Assembly (NCBI GenBank): GCA_963575745.1
Contig: CAUYUJ010008047.1
Location: forward strand, 397,673 to 461,672
Direction of reading: 5' to 3'
DNA length: 64,000 bases
From: Prorocentrum cordatum
Taxonomy: Eukaryota > Sar > Dinophyceae > Prorocentrales > Prorocentraceae
The notes under the pieces: generated by a model
The model's database searches: none
Told to the model about the DNA's origin: nothing
Seen by the model: the letters and a program-made list of their open reading frames with translations, nothing else
Program-made: the position numbers and the translations under genes
Part shown: piece after piece, positions 21,597-33,764 of the stretch
Numbering within the stretch: the stretch's first letter is position 1
Layout of the letters: every line of letters starts with the position of its first letter

Positions 21597-24500
21597 TCAC
21601 ACACCCTGAGCAAAGGCACAATTAAACCTGACAAAACGTATTGACATCCACCCGCACTCCTGGTTTATTGTATGACGGGTGGAGGCCCTTTGGAGACGAC
21701 TCCAAGGATTACAATGCGAGGCCCGTTTCGAAGGCTCACACTTCTTACCTAGGCGATCAAGCCGGCCCCCCGACGTGTAATAACCACATTTGTGGCAAAT
21801 GCAAACGAAACTACCATCCGTACAGTCTATGAGCACACATCTATGCCCTAGATCACGAAGTACTGACGGGTGCACATGCAAAGCGAGCGAGCATGACCCA
21901 CCAGGAGGTTCGACGCCAAACGTGCCACGACGACCACGCAAGCACGTAGCACATTGCCAATACGAGCCTACCCAATGCCATTCATGTGAAGGTTTCGCAG
22001 GAGCCTGCTCTTTAGCAGGTGGCTTGATTCGCTCTAAATCTTTGCCCAAGTCTAATCTAGGCCACAAAGACATTAATCTAGCACCCAAACGTCCTACAGC
22101 TCGGGCCACGGCCACGGAAAGATCCAGGCCCTCACGCAGCTCGTCCGACGGGGCAGGATGCAAGGATGCCGCAACCTTGGCCGAGGTATCAGCCCACGCA
22201 TTGCCCTGTCTTAAATAGCGATCCCTTTCGTCGACCGCTTCATCGACAGCAAGATGGGCTTTCACTTTGGATATCGTGACTTTGTGCATGTGCGGACGAG
22301 CAAACTGAGCCACGCCGGCAAACATATACCTGGCTGATATCTGCTCCATCCAAGGCATCCTGAAAAAATTCACAACATTTAAACAGTCCGAAAAAATGTC
22401 ACACTGGCCTGTGCTCCACTGAATGGCGATAGACATGGCAAAAATCTCGGCTGCTTGTGGAGTCTGGGGGCATGGCCCCCAAACTGGTCCTCTGACTCTC
22501 ACTAATTCAAGCCCAGTCTCCCTGTCAACCAAAGTGAAGGCCCAGCCAGCTCGGTTCAATTCTTTCACAACGTAACGCGAACACGATCCATCCACGAACA
22601 TGTCTCCAGCGAACACACTATGAAGGTCCCCAACCTCTCCTTGGGCCCACTCCACCTGAATACCACCTTTATCCAACGGAGCAGGAAAACATCACCCGGG
22701 TGAGGAAACACCCCAAAGACAGCCAAGTTGTCGTCCACCTGGCTCGCCCACTTCTGGATCTTTATGGGCACAATCGAGTTCCTTAGTTCGACTACATCAG
22801 GACACTGGCATTCCCACAATCTATGGCGGAGCGTGTCAGGCGCCTCGCCACACAGCGGGCACAGCACGTTCTGCAGCTGGTAGCCTAGGTCTGCCGCACG
22901 CGTACGAGTGTACACCGCGTTGCAAAAAAGCGCCCTCAGACAGCCTTTTTCAAAGGCAGAATACTTCGTGCTCTGGAGATAACTAAGGACCCCATCAGTG
23001 CAAACACGCCCAGACAAGTTCAGACGAGCCCCCATGTCCCACTCGAGACCTCTCACAACAGCTTTGCGAAGCAGATTCTGAATCAAAGTAGGCGAGAACT
23101 CCGTCAATTTAACCTCCTCACCCTTGTCAGTTCTAAAAACAGCGAAGGAAGGCATGGACCAGGAAATCCGCTCACATGATTTCCTCAACGCCGTGATCGG
23201 CCCCGAGACCGACCGCCACAAAGGGGAGTCTCCCGAGAAACCAACGTCCCAGGCCTCCCTGAGTTCGGGGAGCGAGAGACAGTGGGGGTAGGTCCGATGG
23301 TGAGCAATCCATATTTCCTTCGACCATCTGACCATCGGAGCGACCGACGCATACCAACACGGCTCGCCATGCGAAAGAAGAAGAGCCGTCAGCGATCTTC
23401 CAGACGCTGATGGTTGCAAGACTGACGCCGCCTGGCGCCGCAATCTCAACAGCTCGTAGTCGCTCACACCATATATTTCGGATCCGAAAAGCTCCGAGGC
23501 CAAAGCTCCCGAGGCAAAAACGTTTTTGGTCACACGGGCCCCAACCAGAGGCCTCAAGCGGGCCAAACGGGAAACAAAACCACGAGCTTTTTGTTCACGC
23601 TTCTTTTGCTTCGAGCTCCTACCAGCAACACGTCTAGGGCGTCCCACACAATCATCCACTCCTAGGTTCGCCGCTGAACTGACTAAGGGGCCAGCCAGGC
23701 CACCTAGTGCCTGAGCGAGATCACGCCCAAGCGCCTTAGAAGAAGCGATCAAGGATCTCTTTCCCACATCTTGACTCACCTTAGCTCCGATCCCCTCCTC
23801 CAGAATAGAAACCAAGGCTCTGACCACCGGTGGCAGATGCTCCACAATGTATCGCCGCGACCCCGTAGCACTGAGGCCAGAGTCGTCGATATACAACTTA
23901 AAATGCACCTGTGGCGGAATGCACAGCATGTCGAGGGAAGCAATCGAGTACACTCTGATCAACGTGGTGGCAAACGTACACCCCGCGATGATTCCCCCCA
24001 AGGCCCAGAAGGGCCCATCCACAAACCCGTTCAACACAAAAAACCGAGCCTGAAGATACATCGCAATCGCGAGCCGAGCGATCGCGAGGGGGAAATTCAC
24101 CTGCTTGCAACGCCACAGGAGCAACTTGAGATCAATAGTCTCACCATATTTGTAAAGATCGAGCAGGACCGTTGCGGCTTCATCCTTGCTCAAAGTCGAG
24201 GTCTCCGCACGAACCGCCTGTCTCCACACCACGTCCTGGGCCCCCTCGAAGGGCCCAGCCGCGAAAAAACTCCGAGCGTTTTTGAACTCCCACTCCTGGG
24301 CCAGGGGCCTCCGCACCTTACCGTAAGCACGGTAAATCGCACAAAAATTCCCAATCGGGCGAAAACCAGAAGCTGGTTTCGGGATCAACGTAAGGAGAGT
24401 GATGGCCACCTGTCTCGGTATCAGCGCCGCGAGCTCCATCACGGCAAACAGACCACACAGAATTCTGAGCAGCTCATCACTCAAGAAAGAGAAATGCCGC

Positions 24501-26509
24501 ATGTGAAATCCGTCGACGCTGACAGAAGTGTTGATTTTGAAACGCCTGGAAAACTCACGTATCGCCTCCACAGGAACCTCAGGAAGTTCAGGGGCAAGCT
24601 CACCGACATGGAACCAGGGACCCCCACCAGCATCCCCCCAGAGGTCGGAAAAACGTTTGGACTCAGCTTGGAGCAACGACAAGGGGTCCGCCACCACCAC
24701 TCCGTCCAAGGACAGGGTGGTGGTGGGGACCCATGGCGTCGCTCCTTTGGAAACGGTGTGGACCCTTCGGGCTCCCCGATTCACCTTAAACAGTAACCAC
24801 TCCTTGAACTCTTTCCTGGCAAGCTTCCTAGAGGCAGCCTCAATATTCACAAGCATGTCACGGCACATCTCATGCAAGTGATGGAAAAAATCAAGCATTG
24901 GGCCGTCTGCTGGCTCGTACATCGGGAGCTCGCGGACGAACTCCTCCAGCGAAGACCTAAAATTCTCCATCTGGCCTAGATCAGCGGCGCACTGAGCTGG
25001 TGGCTGCTCCAGGCGCTCGAGCACCCGTCCGATGCCAGACTGGTCTCCCACGGTCCAGTAGCACTCGAACTCACTAAAGAGATTGGTCAGCCACCTAGCA
25101 GCAAACAGTGTGCCATCGCCTTTGCCAGAGTCCTTGGACAGCACTGGGCGCCAGCACATTTGGGGAGGCTTACCACGAGAACCCCAAACAGGAAGGACCT
25201 TACCCGTGGCAGCGGAGACCTCACGCTCGGCAGCATTCGCCCAGTGTTTATAGACCAAGTCAACCGAGTCCTGAACTCGTTCGAAATCCCCCACCGTCGC
25301 CGCTCTACGAGACGAGTCCAGCACATCATGCAGCCACGTCGGAGGCTCACAAGCGGCGACGAGGCACACAGGCGGGAGAGGCGACGTGGGCAGCGGAGGG
25401 GGTTTCCGAAAAGACAAAGCCTGCAACCGCCCGAACTGCGGATGCATGCTAATCCTGACTGGGACATGCGTACAGAGGTTGGTGTCACGGATGGCCTGCA
25501 CACTGCTGACCGTCTTGGCCAAGTCAGAGGAGGCAATAAAGAAATCGTACTGCTTAAGACCCGCAACAGATTTCATCGTGTGACCCTCAGGCACCAGGAA
25601 CTGGATGCTTTTCTGGTCCCCCAGGCCCCCAGTCAGGAGCTTCTCAGGCTCCATGTTAAAATCCGCGCCCAGGAAAAAAGGGAAACCGAGGCCCTCCCCC
25701 AGGGACAAACACGAACACAAGATATCGATGTTTGAATCCGAGAGGTCCTGGCAGTCATGGAAGTAGGCGGCCATCACCAAAAACGTGGGCTGCCCAGGCA
25801 CCTCGACGATGCCTGCCAGAGCCCTCGACGGTATAATGATAGCTCCAGAGTCAGGAGCCCGCAGACCAAGCCCATCACGAACAAAGAGAGCGACTCCCGA
25901 TGACGGGCCTTGACCATCACCAGGCACAGCAGCACTCCATAAACTTTTCCACCCGTGGCGTCTAGCCCAGGAAGAACCAGGATCGATTTGGTTAGCCAAC
26001 TGCTTATGCTCCTGCATGATCACGATATCAGCACTAGTCTTCAGCAACCAGAGCTGGCCAGGCCCCCACCCTGAGACATTGCAGGTTTCAACTGAGGGCG
26101 AAAAAGATTCAACAGGAAAAGCATTGGCCTCCATGGGCCTGATCAACTGCACATCGGACCTGGGCGGAACACCAGGCAAAAGCGGGCCCCTAAGGGTCAT
26201 AGGTTTCGACGGCCGAGCAGAAACACCATTCGCCAGCAGGGCCCCCTTGGCCCTGGCTAACGCATGCTGAACCGCCCGAACGAGAGGGCCACTGTGGGCC
26301 CACAAAAAATTAGTATTAGAGACCGCATGTGACTCAGAGGTGCCCTGGGAGATCCACTCAGGGCTGGCCAACACACAGGCTGCTGTGGGGGAGGTACCCC
26401 CTCCGTTGGAAGAAGTCAAAAAATTCTGATCTCGCTGGCTCCCCCCCTCAGGCGCTGTCACCTTTGGGGGGGTCTGATTGTAAAATCTTGGCTGCACGCG
26501 CCTTGGCAT
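21597..26509 (-). pseudogene. LINE ORF2, copy 2, frameshifted
   Basis: Same protein as the ORF2 at 6070-10929, with a handful of substitutions (for example motif A LYKYGETID instead of LYKYYETID, and AEIFAM instead of AEFFAM in RNase H). A missing A in a run (GGAAAACATC against GGAAAAACATC, near 22687) breaks the frame between the zinc knuckle and RNase H. A missing T near 21690 changes the last residues. Relative to copy 1 there is also a net 30-bp in-frame insertion near 22120-22150, adding about ten residues (DELREGLDLS) after the RNase H. Copy 1 may have lost these, or they may be the ancestral state. EN, RT and zinc knuckle are intact. Confidence 0.88.
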
Positions 26510-27713
26510 CAGAACTCGCCGATGGCGCGCCCGTACCGCTTGATGGAGCCGCCGTGGGGGAAGTCGACTCTTGACCAGCCTCCGGAGCTTCACCACCAGG
26601 AGCCTGCGCAGTGGCTGAATGACCCACATGCGGACCATCATCTTCAGCTCCTGCAGCGGCACCTGGTACAAGAACCTTCCGCTTCTTGCCAGCCAAGCGT
26701 GACTTCTGCTCCTCCATCTCTTTACGAACGCGTTCAGCATGAGCCTGCGCGGCACCAAATAGTTTCTTCGCCTGCTTCTGTATCTCGTCGTTGAGTGTCT
26801 TGAGCCGAGCCGCAGCCTCGTTTCTGTCCTCCTCGTTGAGGTCGTAGTCTGCTTCCCACTCCAAAAGGCTGGACATGTCAATGGGTAGCGGTTGTCCACC
26901 AAGCAGGTCAGAGATGGAGATCTTGACCTCCTGCTTGACAGAGCCCTCGGGGTTCCGAGGCCGATCATCCACCGACTGGTGCAACTGCTCCACCAGCTCC
27001 TTGTGTAGCTTCTCCGAGGCCTCCAACTGCGAAGTAATTGACTCCACATTGGCGCGGGCCTGGACCAGCTCGTTGGAGATGCGCTCGAAGGACTCCACCG
27101 CTTTGGACAGTCGGGCCTCCAAGCTCCGCATGCTGTGGTACGCCTGGTTGACCTTCTGCTGCAAGGGGGGCTCAACCTTCTTGGCTGCGGCCATCTCGTC
27201 GAGCTTGTGTTGATAACGCTTTGCTGATTCTTCGTCACCCTGGGCTCGCAACAACTGTACCAGTGATGCAATCCGAGTGTTCTCGTCGGGGGGTAGCTGG
27301 GCTCCTCCTGCGCCTGGAACTTGCGGGCCAGGATGAAGAGGAGCAGCACCACCGGGAGCCAGCATCGGATTAGCAACCCATGTCCCTGGGGGCGGCGGCC
27401 CCTGTGCCCACACTCCGCGAGGAGCGGCGGGCTGTTGGAACGATGGTGACGAACGCCAAGCCCAGCAGTGTTTGCACTGCTGCCAAGCCTGCTTGTTCTT
27501 CTTGCAGCCGCAACTCGGACAAGTCCACCTCGATGAAGGTGCATCGCCGTGCTGGGCGCCACCCTTTCCACCGAACGTAGTACCTGTCTTGCCTCCTTTG
27601 CCGAATCCTTTGCCTTTGTTGAAGGACTGGGCATACTGCTGCTGCTGCGCCTCCAGCTGCCAAGGCGGGATCGGCCCTCCCCAGTTCGCCGCTGCTGGGG
27701 AAGGCACAGCCAT
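26448..27713 (-). CDS. LINE ORF1 protein, copy 2
   Basis: Essentially identical to the ORF1 at 10868-12133: zinc finger with RanBP2-like spacing at residues 63-83 and the same coiled-coil regions. A single visible change, Ser to Ala in NPMLSPGG/NPMLAPGG, comes from a C/A difference at 27359. Same overlap with ORF2 and same leader to the SL. Confidence 0.82.
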   Translation of the reverse strand: MAVPSPAAANWGGPIPPWQLEAQQQQYAQSFNKGKGFGKGGKTGTTFGGKGGAQHGDAPSSRWTCPSCGCKKNKQAWQQCKHCWAWRSSPSFQQPAAPRGVWAQGPPPPGTWVANPMLAPGGAAPLHPGPQVPGAGGAQLPPDENTRIASLVQLLRAQGDEESAKRYQHKLDEMAAAKKVEPPLQQKVNQAYHSMRSLEARLSKAVESFERISNELVQARANVESITSQLEASEKLHKELVEQLHQSVDDRPRNPEGSVKQEVKISISDLLGGQPLPIDMSSLLEWEADYDLNEEDRNEAAARLKTLNDEIQKQAKKLFGAAQAHAERVRKEMEEQKSRLAGKKRKVLVPGAAAGAEDDGPHVGHSATAQAPGGEAPEAGQESTSPTAAPSSGTGAPSASSDAKARAAKILQSDPPKGDSA

Positions 27714-27841
27714 CGCGCACACAACTGGATGGGTATCGTGGTAGGAAGCGCGGGACTCCGCCCGCAGAAACGAAAAAGGCTCGCAGGAACGCGGGCCCTT
27801 CTGAAGAACTGTTCCTGCAACGCTACTCGAGCGCAGAAGGG

Positions 27842-27863
27842 CTTGAGCCAAAATGGCTACGGA
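27842..27863 (-). other. Dinoflagellate spliced-leader sequence, copy 2
   Basis: Exact 22-nt match, the duplicate of 12262-12283, with identical flanks. Confidence 0.93.
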
Positions 27864-27875
27864 AGGCGGGGGGAT

Positions 27876-30368
27876 GAGGAGAAGCAGGGGGAAGAGGAGG
27901 AGGAGGAGGAGGAGGAGGAGGAAGAGGAGGAGGGGGGAGGAGGAGGAGGAGGAGGAACAGGAAGAGGGCGAGGAAGAGGAGGAGGACGCACATGTGTTCG
28001 ACCACCGCAGGCGCGCTCGCCATGTCCGCGCCAGGCCAAGCCATGCGCGCGCAGGGGAAAGAGGCGGAGGCGCAAACAGAGAGGCACAACGAGAACCATG
28101 AGAGGAACAAAAAGAGCAGCGGCGGGCATTCCGCACGAGGAGTCCGTTGTCATGAGGCGGGCGCGCGTTCCCACCAAATCGGACCATCGCGATTCGAGCG
28201 AATCGCCCCGCGCGCGCGCCCGAGCCACCGTCGCCACCAAACGACGGGGCCAGCTCAGCAGAGCAACAACACAGAAACACAAACAAGGGCGCCCCACAAA
28301 AACGGGGACACAGCACAAATAAGACACAACGACGCAGGAGCCTCGAACCGCGTCGGGAACCCGGCACGGGGTGGCTGGCTAAAAGCAGGCGGCAGCGGCA
28401 GGGCGCCGCAAGCGCCTCGAACGCGGGGGGCATGGCGCGGGCGGGCGGGCGCAGATTTCTCGGGGGCGAGCGCTCTAGGCACAACGTGCCGCCTGCAAGC
28501 ATTCGAGCTGAATGCTAAATGCCGGAAAGGGGGGGGGGCAGCGAGCCCAAAGGCGCGCTCGACTCCCTGCGTCGAGGGGCCGACCGCCGACCCACCGACG
28601 GGTCGGCCAAGGAACCGCACTTCGATTTCCAAAAAACAGGGGGCGGCAAGCGCGGGCGCGGCGAAAGAGGCGAGAGGGCCGGCGGGCAGCTCCTCCCCCA
28701 GCCCCAGGCCGCGCGTGAAACGAAGGCACACAAGCAAAGACACGAGCAGGATGAGCAGCAAAAAGCATGGGACAGGAGGGGGGGCGGCACGGGGCAACAA
28801 CGAGCAGAAGAGAGAGGGCAGCAAGAGGACCAGACCAAGGGAACCGCGGAGGGCAACAAACCGAAAAGGATATAACGCAAGCGGACAAGGGCCAGCGCCC
28901 ACGAGCCACGCATCCGAACCTGGAAGATCACGGCCGGCCTTGAATTCGCCAAGAAATATAAATCTCATACATTCGCAGCCGTATTCCAGGATCGCCACGA
29001 ACCTCGGGCAGCAGTCAGCCAACCTTAAGACCCACGAGGGTCGCAAACACTGCCAATCACATGCAGGGGCAGGGGGCCACAAGGGAAGGGAACTAAGGGT
29101 GCCACAGGAAAACGGGGGAACAGCAAGAGGGGAGGGCCCACAATCTACCCCTGGGGAGGGGGGCAAGGGGGGGCGAGGGGCGAGGGGGGGCCCACCGAGA
29201 ACCGAAGCCATACTGAGCGACTAATGCGCTTCCAACACTTCGGGGCGACGGCGAGACAATTGCCTCAACCGCGCCTCGACAAATGGAAGTCCTCAAGGAC
29301 CTAGGATCCCGCCCGACGGGCATTTAGAGCAACCAGAAAATGGCCAATAAAACCACGCCCCACCAGGTCACGAGACCTCCCTAAACGCGGCCACACGCAG
29401 CGAAGCGTCAATGGCCAGACGCCGCCATCCAATTGATCAGACCACGATGCAAGTAGACCGCCACGGGGGGAGGTGCCGACGAGGCAACGTTTGAGATTCG
29501 GGCGCGCGCGATAATGCCGAAGGTCGTCATCAACAGACCCCTCCGCGTATCCAAGGGCGCAACCTAGCAGAGTGGAATGAACGCGGCTCAACGCGCACGT
29601 TCCCAGACGCAGTGCCTTGAGGGCGCGCGTCCCACGGTGCGTCGCGCTGTCTTTCTTTGCCTGGCGAAGCCTCGTGGCCTGCGCCTGGAATCGGCGACCG
29701 AAAAACGATCGGGCCCCGCCGCCGCTCGGGTGCCTTTGGGCCCGGGTGCCGATGGGCGCCATGGGGTCGCGGAGGGCGTTCGACCGCTTTATGGCGTCTT
29801 CCTGATTTTCTTTTATACGAAGCTGATTCCTGGGGGCGGGCGCGAGAGCGGGTGCCGAGAAGCTGCCCGCTTCTTGCGGTCGCCCTGATCCAAGATCCCC
29901 CCCACCGAGCCGCGCCCGCCCTGTCTGCGGGAAGATGGCAAGGAAGAAGAGGAGGAGGAGGAGGAGGAGGAGGAGGAGGAGGAGGAGGAAGAGGAGGAAG
30001 AGGCGCCGGGGAGGAGGGGGAGGAGGAGGGCCCAGGGAGGAGGAAACAAAAAGGAGGAAGACGAGGAGGACGAGCGACCAACGAGGAGGAAGCGGAAGCG
30101 GAGACGAGGGGGGGAGGAATGATGGGGGGGCAATAAAGGAGGAAAGGGGGCAGGGGAGGAGGCGGATCGGCCCTGACGACATGAGGACGAGGAGGAGGAG
30201 GACATACAGGGACGAGGAGGGATAGTGGCAAGGAGGAGAAGGAGGAATGAAGAGGAAAGGGGGAATGGGGAGGGGAGGCAATCAAAAGGATGATAGAACA
30301 AAACCAAGGTTGAGGGGGATCAGGATGGAAGCGGAGGGGGGGATAACGAAGCTGCTTACCCGCAAACA

Positions 30369-30400
<32 letters not shown>
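27876..30400. other. Microsatellites and GC-rich filler between LINE and YR element, copy 2
   Basis: Duplicate of 12296-14820: purine tract at 27876-27988, GC-rich DNA without a supported gene to 29920, purine tract 29921-30300, (AT)n 30368-30400. I saw no difference from copy 1. Confidence 0.6.
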
Positions 30401-30401
<1 letters not shown>

Positions 30402-33400
30402 GTGTTACCCCATAGCGACGCATTGCGAAGCTTCCCACTCGACGCCGCTGAAATGGATTGGGAGCGCGCCCCCTGGGAGGGCGGGGCGGGGGCGATGCGA
30501 AACCATGAGCACGGGCAACGGGCGAGGCGCGACAAGCTGTGCTACCGTAACCTTTACTCGCGTCACTGAACGGCCACTGATACATCATTACTGCGCACGC
30601 ACGAACATGCTGTTTAACCGCAACAAATAAAATGATATCCCAGAGAGACGCGTTGCGAAGCTTGCCACCAGACGTCACTGAAATCGATTGCAAGCGCGCC
30701 CCGCACCCCATCCAGGAACCCCGCGTTCAGGAACGCGCTGGTTTCGGGCGGGCTGTGGACGGAGACGCCGTAGAACTCAGCCGAGAAGTATATGGATACG
30801 GAACAGTGGTAACGTACTTCCATGCCCACGGCGACCTGAACGCACGTGCCACAGCACGACATAGCTGCGATATAATGTTTAGTTCGAAACGTATTCCAGC
30901 CAGCTGCGTCGACTCCTTCGAGGTGCTCATGAGGCCTACCAACGCGCGACCACATTCCAGCCGTGCCCATGCACTTGCGACCCAGGAGCGAGTCGTCAAA
31001 ATCTGATGGCATGGGGGCGGAGGTCCAATTCCTGAAGTCGGCCCCGAACTGGCACTGGTCAAAAACGATGATAACTGTTTCCATTGACTTGCTGAGGCGC
31101 TCCAAAAACGGCACTGCCCAGAGCATCGAGGACGCTGGATTCTCGATCGCGAGGGGGGCGTTGCACGGCGGGGCTAGCCTCGCCAGCTTGCATGTTACTT
31201 CAGCGAGCCCGTCGCCCCCAAGACACACCTTGCGACCCTTATCCGATAGATGCGAAAGTCCCCAAATACACTCTGCAGAACGCGCGGCGCCAGGCAAGGG
31301 GCGAAGAACGCGGAGTTCTTCTAGCTATACTGAAGGAGCGGCACGGCGCAAAATAATATTCACTGCGCCTTGCCTTCGCCCATGAGCCGCATCAGGCCCG
31401 GCGCGATGCCTGGCGCGAAGATATTGGCGACCAGCTCGAGCTCGATCTCTAGCGACGGGATGCCGCGCCGTGTCGCGGCTTTGCCAATGCCTGCCGCGCC
31501 TGCAAAGATGCCCAGGGAGATGTCGCCTCTGGCCAGCCAAGCGGTCGGGGCGCGATGACCTTGTCTAAGGGGACGTCGCCGGGCTGCTCGCTGCAGCGCA
31601 GCAGGGGCCCCTGGACGTTCGGCGGCAGGTCCACCAGCTGGGCGTTGATATTGCTCGACTTCTCGCGTCTGGCGAGCGAGCTGGCGCTGGCCCAGCGCCC
31701 GCGCCCCTGGACCTCCAGCTGCGACCTCCCGCCAGTGAGCGCGTCCCAGGACGGGCCCGCGCGCCGCGGGCCGCGCGGCGCAGTGCCGAGCGCCGAGCTT
31801 CTCCAGGTGGCGCAGCTTCGCCGCCTTCGCGACGAGGTTGCCCAACTCCCACGAGATCAACGTAGCGGCGGACCCTTCGGCCGCTTGCCTCTGCGGTTCC
31901 GCTCGAGAAAGCTGCCTAGGAACTGCGAGTTGTTGTGGTCGAGCACCACGTTGTCGTCGCAGACGCCCGTCTTGGTCGGGCTCCCGTCGTCGTCGGAGGG
32001 CGCTAGGGTGAGGGGCCAATTCTGGCAATCTCGGCCAGGCCCAAGTGAGGGCGGGGCGACGTCTCGAACGCGGAGACCGCAACTCCCCCGGCCGCGAGTG
32101 GGCGCCGAGCGCGACCACTGAGACCGCCACATTCACATCCGTTCGGCCCACAAGGTGCAGGGCCACAGCCAACCCGCAGATGGTCGGACATGGCCGAGGT
32201 AGCCGACCCCAATCTGGTCGCCGTCGCCCCCGCGCCTTGAGGGGCCTCTCGGACCTGGCGAGCGGCTAGGCGCTGGGCCTCTGGAGGAGGCTCGGGTAAA
32301 AGTGCAGGGCGGCAGCCTTCAGCTTCTCGCCGTCGCGCATCTTCCTGCCCGCCAGGTAGGCGCGGCCCGCCCGCCACGGCAGCGCCCCCCCCCCCAGGAC
32401 GTCCAGGCTGTTCTCCTTCAAGCCCTGGGGGCGGGCGTGCTCCAAGAACTCCGCGACGCGCCTGTTGCAGTCCTCGACCTGGGAGGGCTTCGCCGCGATG
32501 CTCTCCGGGCAGGAGATCCCCCCGCTGCAGGCTGAACGCTGGGCGACAGCCAGCCTCGCTGAGGTTGGGGCTCGCGACCTCCGCGAGCCGCCGCGATGCG
32601 AGGCTGGCGCCGCAGGCGGACGGGGCAGAATCGGCAACCCGGATGGCCCTGGAGCGCCGCCCGCCAGCGGGGGCGCCCCGCTCGCCCGGCGGTCGCCAAA
32701 GCGGCCAAGTGGCAGCGCGGCCGTCACCTCCAGGCGCCCGGCCCCGTTGCGCGCCACCACTCCGGGAGAGGGCCCCCGTCTCACAGCGGGCGCCCTCGTC
32801 GCAACGCCAGGCGCCAGGATGAACGAGCCCAGGGGGAGGGCGCCATGGGCGACCCAGCGGCCAGAGTGCAAGTTCCCAAACGCGCGGAGGCCGATCGGCA
32901 GGATTGACCTGGGACGGGACCCATCGGCAATGGGCCCGTAGTCCAGTGGCCAGCTGAAGGGCGGCGACCTGTCTGAGCTGGCCCAACAGAGCGGGGCCCC
33001 TGCACCTGCCCTTCTGCGTCGCAAGCACCAGGCCCGCGTCGTCCACGAGCAGGAGCACCGTTCTGTCGCCAGCGGCTGCAGCGCACCACGCGCTTGACGC
33101 CCAGCTTGACACCGCGCGCTTCATTGGCATGGGCGGCTCCTTCATTCATGTCCGCCACGCGGCCGTTTTGCCACAACGGCCCACTTCGCATCAGCAACCG
33201 ATGTAAGGTTGATGTCAAGGAACCCGTGGCATGCCAGCCAGACAGGCTCCCCATCGCCCTGGATGATGTTGCGGCCACTCTCGATGGGGGGCTCGCCCAG
33301 CTCGTGGCCAGCCAGGGCAATTTCCCGGCGCCTGCGATTTGGGTCCTTCTTGAACCGCCGGCGCTCGCCCATGCGCCCCGTGAGCCGAACATCATCTGGA

Positions 33401-33706
33401 CCCCGCGCAGAAACGCAGACGCCCGGGCCAGTCTGGCTGGCGTCGCAACACCTTGCCCAGCCAGCCTGCCCCGAGGTCCGTGTATCCAAGAGGCAAGATG
33501 GCCGCTGCGACGAGTAGCCCCCGCGCGACGCTCGGCCAGATGCCCCCGGCCTCGCCCCCTGCGGACTCCGCGAGGCATGGCAAGCAGGGCTGCCGCGAGA
33601 GGAACGCGAAGAACAGGCGACCCAGCACTGCCCGCATCTCCCTCCCAGCGCAGTGGCCGCGCCGCACGAGAGCGCGAAGCCCTGCACGGAGCCTCCGCGA
33701 TCGCTG

Positions 33707-33764
<58 letters not shown>

